Positions 43,515 to 52,314 of a stretch of DNA of 53,842 nt are shown piece after piece. The stretch's first letter is position 1. Every line of letters starts with the position of its first letter. The notes beneath the pieces were generated by a model. It made no database searches. It saw only the letters and a program-made list of their open reading frames with translations, and was not told where the DNA came from. A program made the position numbers and the translations under genes. Source of the DNA: an uncultured Ramlibacter sp. (GTDB lineage Bacteria > Pseudomonadota > Gammaproteobacteria > Burkholderiales > Burkholderiaceae_C); contig NZ_CAKZHQ010000035.1 of NCBI RefSeq assembly GCF_936925435.1, positions 1 to 53,842 on the forward strand, read 5' to 3'.

Positions 43515-44864
43515 ATGTTTAAAAAAATCCTAGTTGCCAACCGCGGCGAGATCGCCCTGCGCATCCAGCGCGCCTGCCGTGAGCTGGGCGTCAAGGCGGT
43601 GATGGTGTATTCCGAGGCCGACCGCGAGGCCAAGTACGTCAAGCTGGCCGAAGAGGCCGTCTGCATCGGCCCGGCGCCTTCGCCCCTGAGCTACCTGAAC
43701 ATGCCGGCCATCATCTCGGCGGCCGAAGTGACGGACGCCGAGGCCATCCACCCCGGTTACGGCTTCCTGAGCGAAAACGCCGACTTCGCTGAACGGGTGG
43801 AAAAAAGCGGCTTCCAGTTCATCGGCCCGACGCCCGAGAACATCCGCACCATGGGCGACAAGGTCTCGGCCAAGCAGGCCATGATCAAGGCCGGTGTGCC
43901 TTGCGTGCCGGGCTCGGAAGGCGAGCTGCCGGACGATCCTGTGGTGATCCGGCGCACGGCCAAGGCGGTGGGCTATCCGGTGATCATCAAGGCCGCCGGT
44001 GGCGGTGGCGGCCGCGGCATGCGGGTGGTCCACACCGAAGCGGCGCTGGTCAACGCGGTGCAGATGACCAAGGCCGAAGCTGGCGCGGCCTTCGGCAATC
44101 CGGCGGTCTACATGGAGAAATTCCTGCAGAACCCGCGCCACATCGAGATCCAGATCCTGGCCGACAAGCACAAGAACGTGGTCTACCTGGGCGAGCGCGA
44201 CTGCTCCATGCAGCGGCGCCACCAGAAGATCATCGAGGAAGCGCCGGCGCCGGGCATTCCGCGCAAGCTGATCGAGAAGATCGGCGAGCGCTGCGTTGCT
44301 GCCTGCAAGAAGATCGGCTACCGCGGCGCCGGCACCTTCGAGTTCCTGTACGAGAACGGCGAGTTCTATTTCATCGAGATGAACACCCGCGTGCAGGTCG
44401 AGCACCCGGTGACCGAGCTGATCACCGGCGTGGACATCGTGCGCACCCAGATCATGGTGGCGGCCGGCGAGAAGCTGCCCTTCACCCAGCGCGACATCAG
44501 CATCCGCGGCCATGCCATCGAATGCCGGGTCAACGCCGAGGACCCGTACAAGTTCATTCCCTCGCCAGGCCGCATCACGACCTGGCACGCCCCCGGTGGC
44601 CCTGGCGTGCGCGTGGATTCCCACGTCTACAACAACTACTTCGTGCCGCCCAACTACGACTCCATGATCGGCAAGATCATCGTCCACGGCGACACCCGTG
44701 AGCAGGCCCTGGCGCGCATGCGCACGGCGCTGCTCGAGACCGTGGTCGAGGGCATCAACACCAATATCCCGCTGCACCGCGAGCTGATGGTGGACGCCAA
44801 GTTCATGGACGGCGGCACCAACATCCATTACCTGGAAGAGTGGCTGGGCCACCACAAGCGCTAG
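43515..44864 (+). CDS. accC: biotin carboxylase subunit of acetyl-CoA carboxylase
   Basis: AccC carboxylates biotin on AccB with ATP and bicarbonate. The 449-residue protein has the start [17 protein letters not shown], the ATP-grasp glycine loop [14 protein letters not shown], and the catalytic segment [16 protein letters not shown]. Length and motifs are standard. prmA begins at the base after its stop, so the three genes accB, accC and prmA probably form one operon. Confidence 0.98.
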   Translation: MFKKILVANRGEIALRIQRACRELGVKAVMVYSEADREAKYVKLAEEAVCIGPAPSPLSYLNMPAIISAAEVTDAEAIHPGYGFLSENADFAERVEKSGFQFIGPTPENIRTMGDKVSAKQAMIKAGVPCVPGSEGELPDDPVVIRRTAKAVGYPVIIKAAGGGGGRGMRVVHTEAALVNAVQMTKAEAGAAFGNPAVYMEKFLQNPRHIEIQILADKHKNVVYLGERDCSMQRRHQKIIEEAPAPGIPRKLIEKIGERCVAACKKIGYRGAGTFEFLYENGEFYFIEMNTRVQVEHPVTELITGVDIVRTQIMVAAGEKLPFTQRDISIRGHAIECRVNAEDPYKFIPSPGRITTWHAPGGPGVRVDSHVYNNYFVPPNYDSMIGKIIVHGDTREQALARMRTALLETVVEGINTNIPLHRELMVDAKFMDGGTNIHYLEEWLGHHKR

Positions 44865-45746
44865 ATGTTTGAACTGAGACTGCTCTGTCCTGAGGACAAG
44901 GTCGAGGTCCTGAGCGAGGCCCTGGACGCACTGGAAGCCCTGAGCGTCTCGGTCGAGGACGCCGACGCCCTGACCGATGCCGAGCAGGCCTTGTTCGGCG
45001 AGCCGGGCATGCCGCCGCCCAAGGATGGCTGGCAGCGCTCGCTGCTGATGGCCCTGTTCCCGACCGAAGCGGCTGCCGGCGAGGCTGCGGTGCTGCTGCA
45101 GGCGCAGGACTTTTTTGCCGGCTGCAAGCTGCTGGCCATTGCGCCCGTGCCCGAGCAGGACTGGGTGCGCCTGACCCAGTCGCAGTTCGCGCCGGTGGAC
45201 ATCACGCCCGAGTTCTGGATCGTGCCGACCTGGCACGAGCCGCCGGCCCAGGCGCGCCAGGTGATCCGGCTGGACCCGGGCCTGGCCTTCGGTACCGGCA
45301 CCCACCCGACCACGCGCATGTGCCTGCGCTGGATCGCCCGCAACCCGCCGCAAGGCCAGCGCGTGCTCGATTACGGCTGCGGCTCGGGCATCCTGGCCAT
45401 CGGCGCGGCCAAGTACGGTGCGGCCCAGGTCGACGCGGTCGACATCGACGAAGCGGCCGTGCAGTCTACGCAGGCCAACGCCTTGGCCAACCACGTGGAC
45501 CTGCAGGTCGGCCTGCCCGACAAGGCTCAGGGCCGCTACCAGACGGTGCTGGCCAACATCCTGGCCACGCCGCTGAAGATGCTGGCGCCCTTGCTGTGCG
45601 CCCACGTGGCGCCGGGCGGCTCGCTGGTGCTCGCCGGCATCCTGGAGCGCCAGGCCGACGAGCTCAAGCAGGCCTACGCCGGCCTGGCACGGCTGGAAGT
45701 GGCCGACGCGCAGGACGGCTGGATCCTGATGACCGCCACGCTCTGA
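44865..45746 (+). CDS. prmA: ribosomal protein L11 methyltransferase PrmA
   Basis: PrmA trimethylates ribosomal protein L11 using S-adenosylmethionine. The 293-residue protein has an N-terminal L11-recognition domain and a C-terminal methyltransferase with GLAFGTGTHPTTRMCL, VLDYGCGSGILAIGA and VLANILATPL. The ATG directly follows the accC stop. Linkage to accBC is common in Proteobacteria. Confidence 0.97.
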   Translation: MFELRLLCPEDKVEVLSEALDALEALSVSVEDADALTDAEQALFGEPGMPPPKDGWQRSLLMALFPTEAAAGEAAVLLQAQDFFAGCKLLAIAPVPEQDWVRLTQSQFAPVDITPEFWIVPTWHEPPAQARQVIRLDPGLAFGTGTHPTTRMCLRWIARNPPQGQRVLDYGCGSGILAIGAAKYGAAQVDAVDIDEAAVQSTQANALANHVDLQVGLPDKAQGRYQTVLANILATPLKMLAPLLCAHVAPGGSLVLAGILERQADELKQAYAGLARLEVADAQDGWILMTATL

Positions 45747-45769
45747 GGCGGCGCGCCGGCGCCGCTGGC

Positions 45770-45775
45770 TACAAT
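45770..45775 (+). promoter_or_regulatory. -10-like hexamer before the zinc-ribbon gene
   Basis: TACAAT lies nine bases before the ATG at 45785 with no Shine-Dalgarno sequence between them. The leader would be at most two or three bases. Confidence 0.35.
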
Positions 45776-45784
45776 CGCCCGCAC

Positions 45785-46726
45785 ATGAGCCTGATCACCT
45801 GCTGCCCGGCCTGCGGGACGATGTTCAAAGTCGTACCCGACCAACTCAGGATCTCGGAGGGCTGGGTGCGCTGCGGCCATTGCGCTGAGGTATTCGACGC
45901 CAGCGCACACCTGCACGATGGCGCGATGCCCGTCAGCGGGCCGCCGGCCGCACCGCCGCCGCAAGCGCAAATCCCGCAGCAGCCCGAGCCCTTGCCCGAA
46001 ACCTTGGCAGACGCAGCGTCGGGCGAGCCTGCCGCAGACGCGCAAGCGGACGACGGCGATTCGCTGGCCCCGCTGCCGCAGCCGCAAGACCTGTCCTATC
46101 CGCCGTTTGCCCTGAGCCACGCCGATGGCTCCGACGACGATGGCGCTGCCGTGGCGGCGCCAGTCGATTCGGCCTGGGATGCGCCGCCTGAAGCCGATCT
46201 GCAGGACGTGTCCTTTGTCCGCCAGGCCCGGCGCAAGGCCTTCTGGCGGCGCCCCGGCGTGCGTGCCGTGCTGGTGCTGGCGGGGCTGGCGCTGGCCGCC
46301 TTGCTGGCGGCGCAGCTGGCCATCCACGACCGCGACCGCCTGGCCGCATCGCAACCGGGCTTGCGGCCGCTGCTGGAGGCGCTGTGCGATCCGCTGCATT
46401 GCTCCGTCGGCACGCCGCGCCAGATCGAGGCGGTGGTGATCGACAGCTCTTCCTTCAACAAGCTGCGCAGCGATGCCTACCGGCTGAACCTGACCCTGAA
46501 GAACCAGACCGCCATGCTGATCGCCATGCCGGCGATCGAATTGACACTGACCGATTCGCAGGACCAAGCCGTCCTGCGGCGGGTTTTGACGCCCGCCGAC
46601 ATGGGCGCCAGCGCCGGCGTGATCGGCGCAGCGTCGGAGTGGACCGGCTCGCTCGCCCTGAGCGTGGCACCGGGCTCCAGCGCCGGCCGGATCTCGGGCT
46701 ACCGCCTGCTGGCCTTCTATCCCTGA
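45785..46726 (+). CDS. zinc-ribbon and DUF3426 domain membrane protein
   Basis: The 313-residue protein begins with an MJ0042-type zinc ribbon (Cys7-x2-Cys10 and Cys30-x2-Cys33), followed by a long Pro/Ala/Asp-rich linker (about 45-140), a membrane helix (161-180) and a C-terminal DUF3426 domain outside the membrane. This architecture is widespread in Betaproteobacteria downstream of prmA. Its role is not known; a sensory or redox/metal function is often guessed. I take the ATG at 45785 as start. Confidence 0.85.
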   Translation: MSLITCCPACGTMFKVVPDQLRISEGWVRCGHCAEVFDASAHLHDGAMPVSGPPAAPPPQAQIPQQPEPLPETLADAASGEPAADAQADDGDSLAPLPQPQDLSYPPFALSHADGSDDDGAAVAAPVDSAWDAPPEADLQDVSFVRQARRKAFWRRPGVRAVLVLAGLALAALLAAQLAIHDRDRLAASQPGLRPLLEALCDPLHCSVGTPRQIEAVVIDSSSFNKLRSDAYRLNLTLKNQTAMLIAMPAIELTLTDSQDQAVLRRVLTPADMGASAGVIGAASEWTGSLALSVAPGSSAGRISGYRLLAFYP

Positions 46727-46748
46727 ACCTCACCGCGAGAACATTCCC

Positions 46749-47630
46749 ATGGCTGCCGTCATCTGTGGTTCCCTGGCCTTCGACACCATCATGAATTTCG
46801 AGGGCCGCTTCTCGCAGCAGATCCTGCCCGAGCAGTTGCACATCCTCAATGTCTCCTTTCTGGTGCCCTCGCTGCGGCGCGATTTCGGCGGCTGCGCCGG
46901 CAACATCGCCTACAGCCTCAAGCTGCTGGGCGGCACGCCCCTGCCCATGGCCACCGTCGGCAGCGACGGCGCCGGCTACGTGGCGCGCCTCAAGGAACTG
47001 GGCATCAGCACGGAATTCGTGCGCGAGGTGGCCGACAGCTACACCGCCCAGGCGATGATCATGACCGACCTGGACAACAACCAGATCACCGCCTTTCACC
47101 CCGGCGCCATGATGCAGGCCCACGTCACCAAGATCGCGGCGCGGCCCGACATCAAGCTGGGCATCATCTCGCCGGATGGGCGCGACGCCATGCTGGAGCA
47201 CGCCGCCCAGTTCGCCGCCGCCGGCATCCCCTTCGTCTTCGATCCGGGCCAGGGCCTGCCGATGTTCGACGGCAAGGAGCTGGCGAACTTCATCGCCCAG
47301 TCCAGCTGGGTCACGGTCAACGACTACGAAGGCAAGATGCTCAGCGAGCGCACCGGCTGGAGCAGCGCCGAGATCTCACGCAAGGTCAAGGGCCTGGTGG
47401 TCACGCTCGGCGGCGAGGGCTGCGAGGTCTGGACCCATGGCGAGAAGGCCGTGGTGCCGCCCGTCAAGGCCGCTGCGGTGGTCGATCCCACCGGTTGCGG
47501 CGACGCCTGGCGCGGCGCCCTGCTGCACGGCCTGGAGCAGGGCTGGGAGCTGGCGCGCTGCGCCGAGCTGGGCAACAAGGTCGGCGCCCTGAAGATCGCC
47601 AGCCGGGGCCCGCAGAATTACACGCTCTAG
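46749..47630 (+). CDS. PfkB-family carbohydrate or adenosine kinase
   Basis: The 293-residue ribokinase-fold protein has the N-terminal GGCAGNIAYSLKLLGG motif and the C-terminal anion-hole motif DPTGCGDAWRG with catalytic Asp252. It is usually annotated as an adenosine kinase in Burkholderiales, but substrate assignment in this family is weak without biochemistry. It has no obvious metabolic partner nearby. Its stop overlaps the convergent SDR gene stop in a shared CTAG. Confidence 0.85.
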   Translation: MAAVICGSLAFDTIMNFEGRFSQQILPEQLHILNVSFLVPSLRRDFGGCAGNIAYSLKLLGGTPLPMATVGSDGAGYVARLKELGISTEFVREVADSYTAQAMIMTDLDNNQITAFHPGAMMQAHVTKIAARPDIKLGIISPDGRDAMLEHAAQFAAAGIPFVFDPGQGLPMFDGKELANFIAQSSWVTVNDYEGKMLSERTGWSSAEISRKVKGLVVTLGGEGCEVWTHGEKAVVPPVKAAAVVDPTGCGDAWRGALLHGLEQGWELARCAELGNKVGALKIASRGPQNYTL

Positions 47631-48394
47631 CCTCTCGCGAGGGTGACGCCGCCGTCGACCACGATGGTCTGTCCGACCACGTAGTCGCCGGCGCGCGAGG
47701 CCAGGTAGATCGCCACGCCTGCCATGTCCTCGTCGCTGCCGATGCGGCCGGAGGGAATGCGCCTGGCCACCTCGTCGCCATGGTCGCGCGCCACCTTGTT
47801 CATCTCGGAGGCGAAGGCGCCCGGCGCGATGCCGCTGACCACGATGTTGTCCTGCACCAGGCGCAGCGACATGCGCTTGATCAGGTGGATCAGGCCGGCC
47901 TTGCTGGCCGCGTACGAATAGGTCTCCAGCGGGTTGACCGAGACGCCGTCGATCGAGGCGATGTTGATCACCTTGGCCGGGCGCTGCTGCGCGGCGGCCT
48001 TGAGCTGCACGTGCAGGGCCTGGGTCAGGAAGAAGGGCGATTTGAGGTTCAGGTCCATCACCTTGTCCCAGCCCTTTTCGGGGAAGGTCTCGAAGCTCTC
48101 GCCCCAGGCCGCGCCGGCGTTGTTGACCAGGATGTCCAGCGCTCCCTCCCTGGCCGCATAGGCGGCGGCCAGGCTGTGCGCGCCCTCCACAGTGGAGACG
48201 TCGGCCGGCAGCGAGAAGCAGGGGCCCATGGATGAGAGCTCCCTGGCCGTGGCATCGCAGGCATCGGCCTTGCGCGACGAGATGTAGACGCGCGCGCCCT
48301 GGGCCAGAAAGCCCGTCGCGATCATGCGGCCGATGCCGCGCGAGCCGCCGGTGACCAGGGCGGTGCGGCCCTGCAGCGAGAAAAGATCCTTCAT
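47627..48394 (-). CDS. SDR-family NAD(P)-dependent oxidoreductase
   Basis: The 255-residue classical short-chain dehydrogenase has the cofactor loop TGGSRGIG (15-22), NNAG (91-94), Ser147 and the catalytic YAASK (Tyr161, Lys165). It resembles the RhlG-type ketoacyl reductases by length and motifs, but the substrate is unknown. I use the ATG at 48394 with the AAGGAGC ribosome binding site. The gene is 91 bases downstream of livM and could be part of the same transcript. Confidence 0.88.
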   Translation of the reverse strand: MKDLFSLQGRTALVTGGSRGIGRMIATGFLAQGARVYISSRKADACDATARELSSMGPCFSLPADVSTVEGAHSLAAAYAAREGALDILVNNAGAAWGESFETFPEKGWDKVMDLNLKSPFFLTQALHVQLKAAAQQRPAKVINIASIDGVSVNPLETYSYAASKAGLIHLIKRMSLRLVQDNIVVSGIAPGAFASEMNKVARDHGDEVARRIPSGRIGSDEDMAGVAIYLASRAGDYVVGQTIVVDGGVTLARG

Positions 48395-48485
48395 GCCTGC
48401 TCCTTGGTTGTTTGGCGGCAGGTTAGCGCCAACCATGGGTGCGGCCAATCACCTGCATGACAGCTGCGGGGCGTGGCGCCAGCTT

Positions 48486-49439
48486 TCAGGAGGCGTTGCG
48501 CGCGCGGCGCCGTTCCAGCCAGGCGTGGAGCTCACCGACCACGCCCTTGCGGAAGGCCAGCACGCAGACCACGAAGATCACGCCGATGATGACGTTGACC
48601 CAGGCGCCGACCTTGTCGGCCAGCATGTCCTGCAGGGCGATGACGATGCCGGCGCCGAACACCGGGCCGAAGAAGGTGCCCACGCCGCCCAGCAGCCCCA
48701 TCAGGATGACCTCGCCCGACATCGACCAGTGCACGTCGGTCAGCGTGGCGAAACCCATCACCAGGGTCTTCAAGCTGCCCGCCAGGCCGGCCAGCGTGGC
48801 CGAGAGCACGAAGGCCAGCAGCTTGTACTTGTCGACCTCGTAGCCCAGCGAGATGGCGCGCGGCTCGTTCTCGCGGATCATCTTGAGCACCTGGCCGAAA
48901 GGCGAGGTGACGATGCGCGAGATCGCCAGGAAGCAGGCCACGAAGACCGCCACCACCACGTAGTACATGGTGGTGTCCGACGCCAGCGAGAGCAGGCCCA
49001 GCAGGCTGCCGCGCGGCACGCCCTGCAGGCCGTCCTCGCCGCCGGTGAATTTGGCCTGCAGGCAGATGAAGAAGACCATCTGCGCCAGCGCCAGGGTGAT
49101 CATGGCGAAATAGATGCCCTGGCGGCGGATGGCCAGCAAGCCGACCACCAGGCCCATGGCCGCGGCGACCAGGGCGCCGGCCAGCACGGCCAGCTCCGGC
49201 GTGGCGCCCAGCGACTTGACGCACCAGCCGGTGACATAGGCGGCAAAGCCGAAGAAGGCGGCGTGGCCAAAGGACAGCAGGCCGGTAAAGCCCAGCAGCA
49301 GGTTGAAGGCGCAGGCGAACAGGGCGAAGCACAGCAGCTTCATCACGAACACCGGGTACAGGCCCAGCAACGGCGCCACTAGCAGCAGCACCAGGACGGC
49401 CAGGTAGGTCGGGCGGGTCAGTTTGGAAAGATCTTTCAT
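48486..49439 (-). CDS. livM: branched-chain amino-acid ABC transporter permease LivM
   Basis: LivM is one of the two membrane subunits of a HAAT-family importer. The 317-residue protein has eight to nine membrane segments and the family motif GLLSFGHAAFFGFAAYVTG, plus MIRENEPRAISLGYEVDKYK facing the ATPase. ATG overlaps the livH stop by four bases. The substrate may be leucine-type amino acids, urea, amides or aromatic acids. Confidence 0.93.
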   Translation of the reverse strand: MKDLSKLTRPTYLAVLVLLLVAPLLGLYPVFVMKLLCFALFACAFNLLLGFTGLLSFGHAAFFGFAAYVTGWCVKSLGATPELAVLAGALVAAAMGLVVGLLAIRRQGIYFAMITLALAQMVFFICLQAKFTGGEDGLQGVPRGSLLGLLSLASDTTMYYVVVAVFVACFLAISRIVTSPFGQVLKMIRENEPRAISLGYEVDKYKLLAFVLSATLAGLAGSLKTLVMGFATLTDVHWSMSGEVILMGLLGGVGTFFGPVFGAGIVIALQDMLADKVGAWVNVIIGVIFVVCVLAFRKGVVGELHAWLERRRARNAS

Positions 49440-50320
49440 GCTTCTTTCCCGAACAGGCCCGCCGGACGCAGGATCAGGACGATGACCATCACCACGAACA
49501 CCACTACGCTGGAGGCTTCCGGGTAGAACACGCGGGTCAGGCCCTCGATCACGCCCAGGCCCAGGCCCGTGATGACCGAGCCCAGGATGGAGCCCATGCC
49601 GCCGATCACCACCACGGCGAAGACCACGATGATCAGGTTGGACCCCATCAGCGGCGTGACCTGGATGATGGGCGCGGCCAGCACGCCGGCCAGGGCGGCC
49701 AGGGCGGCGCCAGCGCCGTAAGTCAGGCAAACCATCAGCGGCACGTTGACGCCGAAGGCCTGGACCAGCTTGGCGTTCTCGGTGCCGGCGCGCAGGTAGG
49801 CGCCCAGCCGGGTGCGCTCGATCAGGAACCAGGTGCCCAGGCACACGACCAGCGAGGCCAGCACCACGAAGGCACGGTAATTGGGAAGGACCATGAAGCC
49901 CAGGTTGGTGGCGCCCGACAGCAGCTCGGGCACCGGGTAGGACAGGCCGGAGACGCCGTACTGCTCGCGCAGAACGCCCTCGAAAATCAGCGACAGGCCG
50001 AAGGTCAGCAGCAGCCCGTACAGCGGGTCCAGCCCGTACAGGTGCTTGATCATGGTGCGCTCAATGACCACACCCAGCAGGCCCACCACCAGCGGCGCCA
50101 GCACCAGTGCGATCCAGAAGTTCACGCCCCAGGTGTCCAGCATGAACCAGGCGGCGAAGGCACCCAGCATGTACAGGGCGCCGTGGGCGAAGTTCACGAT
50201 GTCCAGCAGGCCGAAGATGACCGCCAGGCCCAGGCTGAGCATGGCGTAGAAGGCGCCATTGACCAGGCCCAGCATCAGCTGGCCGAGGAAGGCCTGGTGG
50301 GGAATGCCGAAGATTTCCAT
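49436..50320 (-). CDS. livH: branched-chain amino-acid ABC transporter permease LivH
   Basis: LivH pairs with LivM. The 294-residue protein has about eight membrane segments, LGLAVIFGLLDIVNFAHGALYMLG near the start in shorter pieces, and the C-terminal signature VIGGMGSILGSVITGLGLG. I use the ATG at 50320 (MEIFGIPHQAF); a TTG two codons upstream is less likely. No Shine-Dalgarno sequence is seen because a terminator-like hairpin ends five bases before the start. Confidence 0.93.
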   Translation of the reverse strand: MEIFGIPHQAFLGQLMLGLVNGAFYAMLSLGLAVIFGLLDIVNFAHGALYMLGAFAAWFMLDTWGVNFWIALVLAPLVVGLLGVVIERTMIKHLYGLDPLYGLLLTFGLSLIFEGVLREQYGVSGLSYPVPELLSGATNLGFMVLPNYRAFVVLASLVVCLGTWFLIERTRLGAYLRAGTENAKLVQAFGVNVPLMVCLTYGAGAALAALAGVLAAPIIQVTPLMGSNLIIVVFAVVVIGGMGSILGSVITGLGLGVIEGLTRVFYPEASSVVVFVVMVIVLILRPAGLFGKEA

Positions 50321-50324
50321 ACAC

Positions 50325-50357
50325 AAAAAGGGAGCCGGCCCCGGTGGGTCCGGCTCC
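50325..50357 (-). terminator. intra-operon terminator between binding protein and livH
   Basis: On the minus strand GGAGCCGG (50357-50350) and CCGGCTCC (50338-50331) form an 8-bp stem with an 11-base loop, followed by CTTTTTG. It should reduce transcription into livH and livM, so that the periplasmic binding protein is made in excess, as is usual for such operons. Confidence 0.7.
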
Positions 50358-50371
50358 TCAGGTGGCCTTTT

Positions 50372-51571
50372 TTATTTCTTGAGCAGCGAGCACTTGGACT
50401 CGGCGACGGTGGTGAAGGCCTGATCGCCCGGCACCTTGGCGATCTGCTTGTAGTAGTCCCAGGGCGTGTTCGATTCCTTGGCCGACTTCACCTGGAACAG
50501 GTACATGTCGTGGACCATGCGGCCGTCCGCGCGGATCTTGCCCTTGGTGTAGAAGTCGTTCATCTGCACGCTCTTGAGCTGGGCCATCACCTTGTCGGCG
50601 TCGGTCGTGCCCACCGTCTTGACGGCTTGCAGGTAGTTCCAGGCGGCGGAGTAGTCGGCCGCCTGCAGGCTCGACGGCATGCGCTTGTACTTGTCGAAGA
50701 AGCGCTTGGCGAACTTGCGCGATGCGTCGTCCTGGTTCCAGTACCAGCTGTCGGCCAGCTGCAGGCCCTCGGCATTGGCCACGCCCACCGCGTGCACGTC
50801 GTTGATGAACACCAGCAGGCCGGCGACCTTCATGGTCTTGTTGATGCCGAACTCCTTGGCGGCCTTCATCGCGTTGATGGTGTCGCCACCGGCGTTGGCC
50901 ATGGCCAGGATGTCGGCCTTGGAGCCCTGGGCCTGCAGCAGGAAGGACGAGAAGTCCGAGGCGTTGAGCGGGTGCTTGACCGAGCCGACCACCGTGCCGC
51001 CGTTGGCCTTGACCACATTCGAGGCATCGGATTCGAGCGAGTGGCCGAAGGCGTAGTCGGCCGTCAGGAAGTACCACTTCTTGGCGCCGGCCTTGATCAG
51101 CGCGCTGCCGCCCACCTTGGCCAGGGCCACGGTGTCGTAGGCGTAGTGCACGGTGTAGGGCGAGCAGTCCTCATTGGTCAGGCGGGCCGAGCCGGCGCCA
51201 ATGACCAGGAAGGGACGCTTCTTTTCCTTGGCAACGCCGCTCATGGCCAGGGCGGTGCCCGAAGAGGTTCCGCCCAGCAGCAGGGCCAGGTTTTCCTTGT
51301 CGATCCACTCGCGCGCCTTGGAGCCGGCCACGTCGGCCTTGTTCTGGTGGTCCGCGGTCAGCACCTCGATGGGACGGTCCAGCACCTTGCCGCCGAAGTC
51401 CTGCACCGCCCAGCGGATCATCTCGGCGCCGGCCGGGCCGTCGATGTCGGCGTACAGGCCCGACATGTCGGTGATGAAGCCGATCTTGACCGGGCCGGTC
51501 TGCGTCTGCGCCAGGGCACTGAAGGAGCCCAGGCCGACGGCCAGTGCTGCAACGAGGGTCTTGAGTTTCAT
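50372..51571 (-). CDS. branched-chain amino-acid-type substrate-binding protein
   Basis: The 399-residue protein has a signal peptide (about 1-21, cleavage after ALA) and a type I periplasmic binding fold of the Peripla_BP_6 class (VKIGFITDMSGLYADIDGPAG at the start of the mature part in shorter pieces). It feeds LivHMGF. Proteins of this size bind branched-chain or aromatic amino acids, amides or short carboxylates; no residue that fixes the ligand was identified. A GGAG-containing site precedes the ATG. Confidence 0.92.
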   Translation of the reverse strand: MKLKTLVAALAVGLGSFSALAQTQTGPVKIGFITDMSGLYADIDGPAGAEMIRWAVQDFGGKVLDRPIEVLTADHQNKADVAGSKAREWIDKENLALLLGGTSSGTALAMSGVAKEKKRPFLVIGAGSARLTNEDCSPYTVHYAYDTVALAKVGGSALIKAGAKKWYFLTADYAFGHSLESDASNVVKANGGTVVGSVKHPLNASDFSSFLLQAQGSKADILAMANAGGDTINAMKAAKEFGINKTMKVAGLLVFINDVHAVGVANAEGLQLADSWYWNQDDASRKFAKRFFDKYKRMPSSLQAADYSAAWNYLQAVKTVGTTDADKVMAQLKSVQMNDFYTKGKIRADGRMVHDMYLFQVKSAKESNTPWDYYKQIAKVPGDQAFTTVAESKCSLLKK

Positions 51572-51609
51572 GGTGGAGGTCTCCTGTGGAAGGTTTGTCG
51601 GGACGGGAA

Positions 51610-52314
51610 CTAGACGCCGAGGTATTCCTGCAGCATGGCCTTGTTGCCGGCCAGCTCGGACTGCGCGAACTGCTTGACGATGCGGCCGTGCTCCATGATG
51701 TAGAAGCGGTCGGCCAGGGGCGCGGCGAAACGGAAGTTCTGTTCCACCAGGACAACGGTGTAGCCCTTGGCCTTGAGCGTGCGGATCATTTCGGCCAGCT
51801 TTTGCACGATGACCGGCGCCAGGCCTTCGGAGATCTCGTCGAGCAGCAGCAGGCGCGCGCCGGTGCGCAGGATGCGGGCCACGGCCAGCATCTGCTGCTC
51901 GCCGCCGGACAGGCGCGTGCCGGGGCTGGAAGCGCGTTCCTTCAGGTTGGGGAACATCGCGTAGATCTCGTCGATGGCCATGCCGCCCGGGGCGATCACC
52001 GGCGGCAGCATCAGGTTTTCCTCGGCCGACAGGCTGGCGAAGATGCCGCGCTCTTCCGGGCAGTAGCCCACGCCCAGGCGGGCCACCTTGTGCGGCGGCA
52101 GCTTGATCGCTTCCTCGCCGTGGATGCGGATCGAGCCCTTGCGCGCGCCGGTCAGGCCGACGATGGCGCGCATGGTGGTGGTGCGGCCGGCGCCGTTGCG
52201 CCCCAGCAGGCAGACCACCTCGCCCTCGTTCACCGTCAGGTCGACTCCGTGCAGGATGTGCGACTCGCCGTACCAGGCGTTCAGGCCTTCGATGCGAAGC
52301 AGTTCTTTCGTCAT
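51610..52314 (-). CDS. livF: branched-chain amino-acid ABC transporter ATPase LivF, Walker A Arg
   Basis: LivF is one of two ATPase subunits. The 234-residue protein has the ABC signature LSGGEQQM, Walker B LLLLDEISEG and VEQN in the H-loop region. The Walker A motif reads GRNGAGRTTT: Arg44 occupies the position of the catalytic lysine (codon CGC on the minus strand). The start overlaps the livG stop by one base (TGATG); an upstream TTG is possible. LivG has an intact Walker A. Confidence 0.92.
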   Translation of the reverse strand: MTKELLRIEGLNAWYGESHILHGVDLTVNEGEVVCLLGRNGAGRTTTMRAIVGLTGARKGSIRIHGEEAIKLPPHKVARLGVGYCPEERGIFASLSAEENLMLPPVIAPGGMAIDEIYAMFPNLKERASSPGTRLSGGEQQMLAVARILRTGARLLLLDEISEGLAPVIVQKLAEMIRTLKAKGYTVVLVEQNFRFAAPLADRFYIMEHGRIVKQFAQSELAGNKAMLQEYLGV

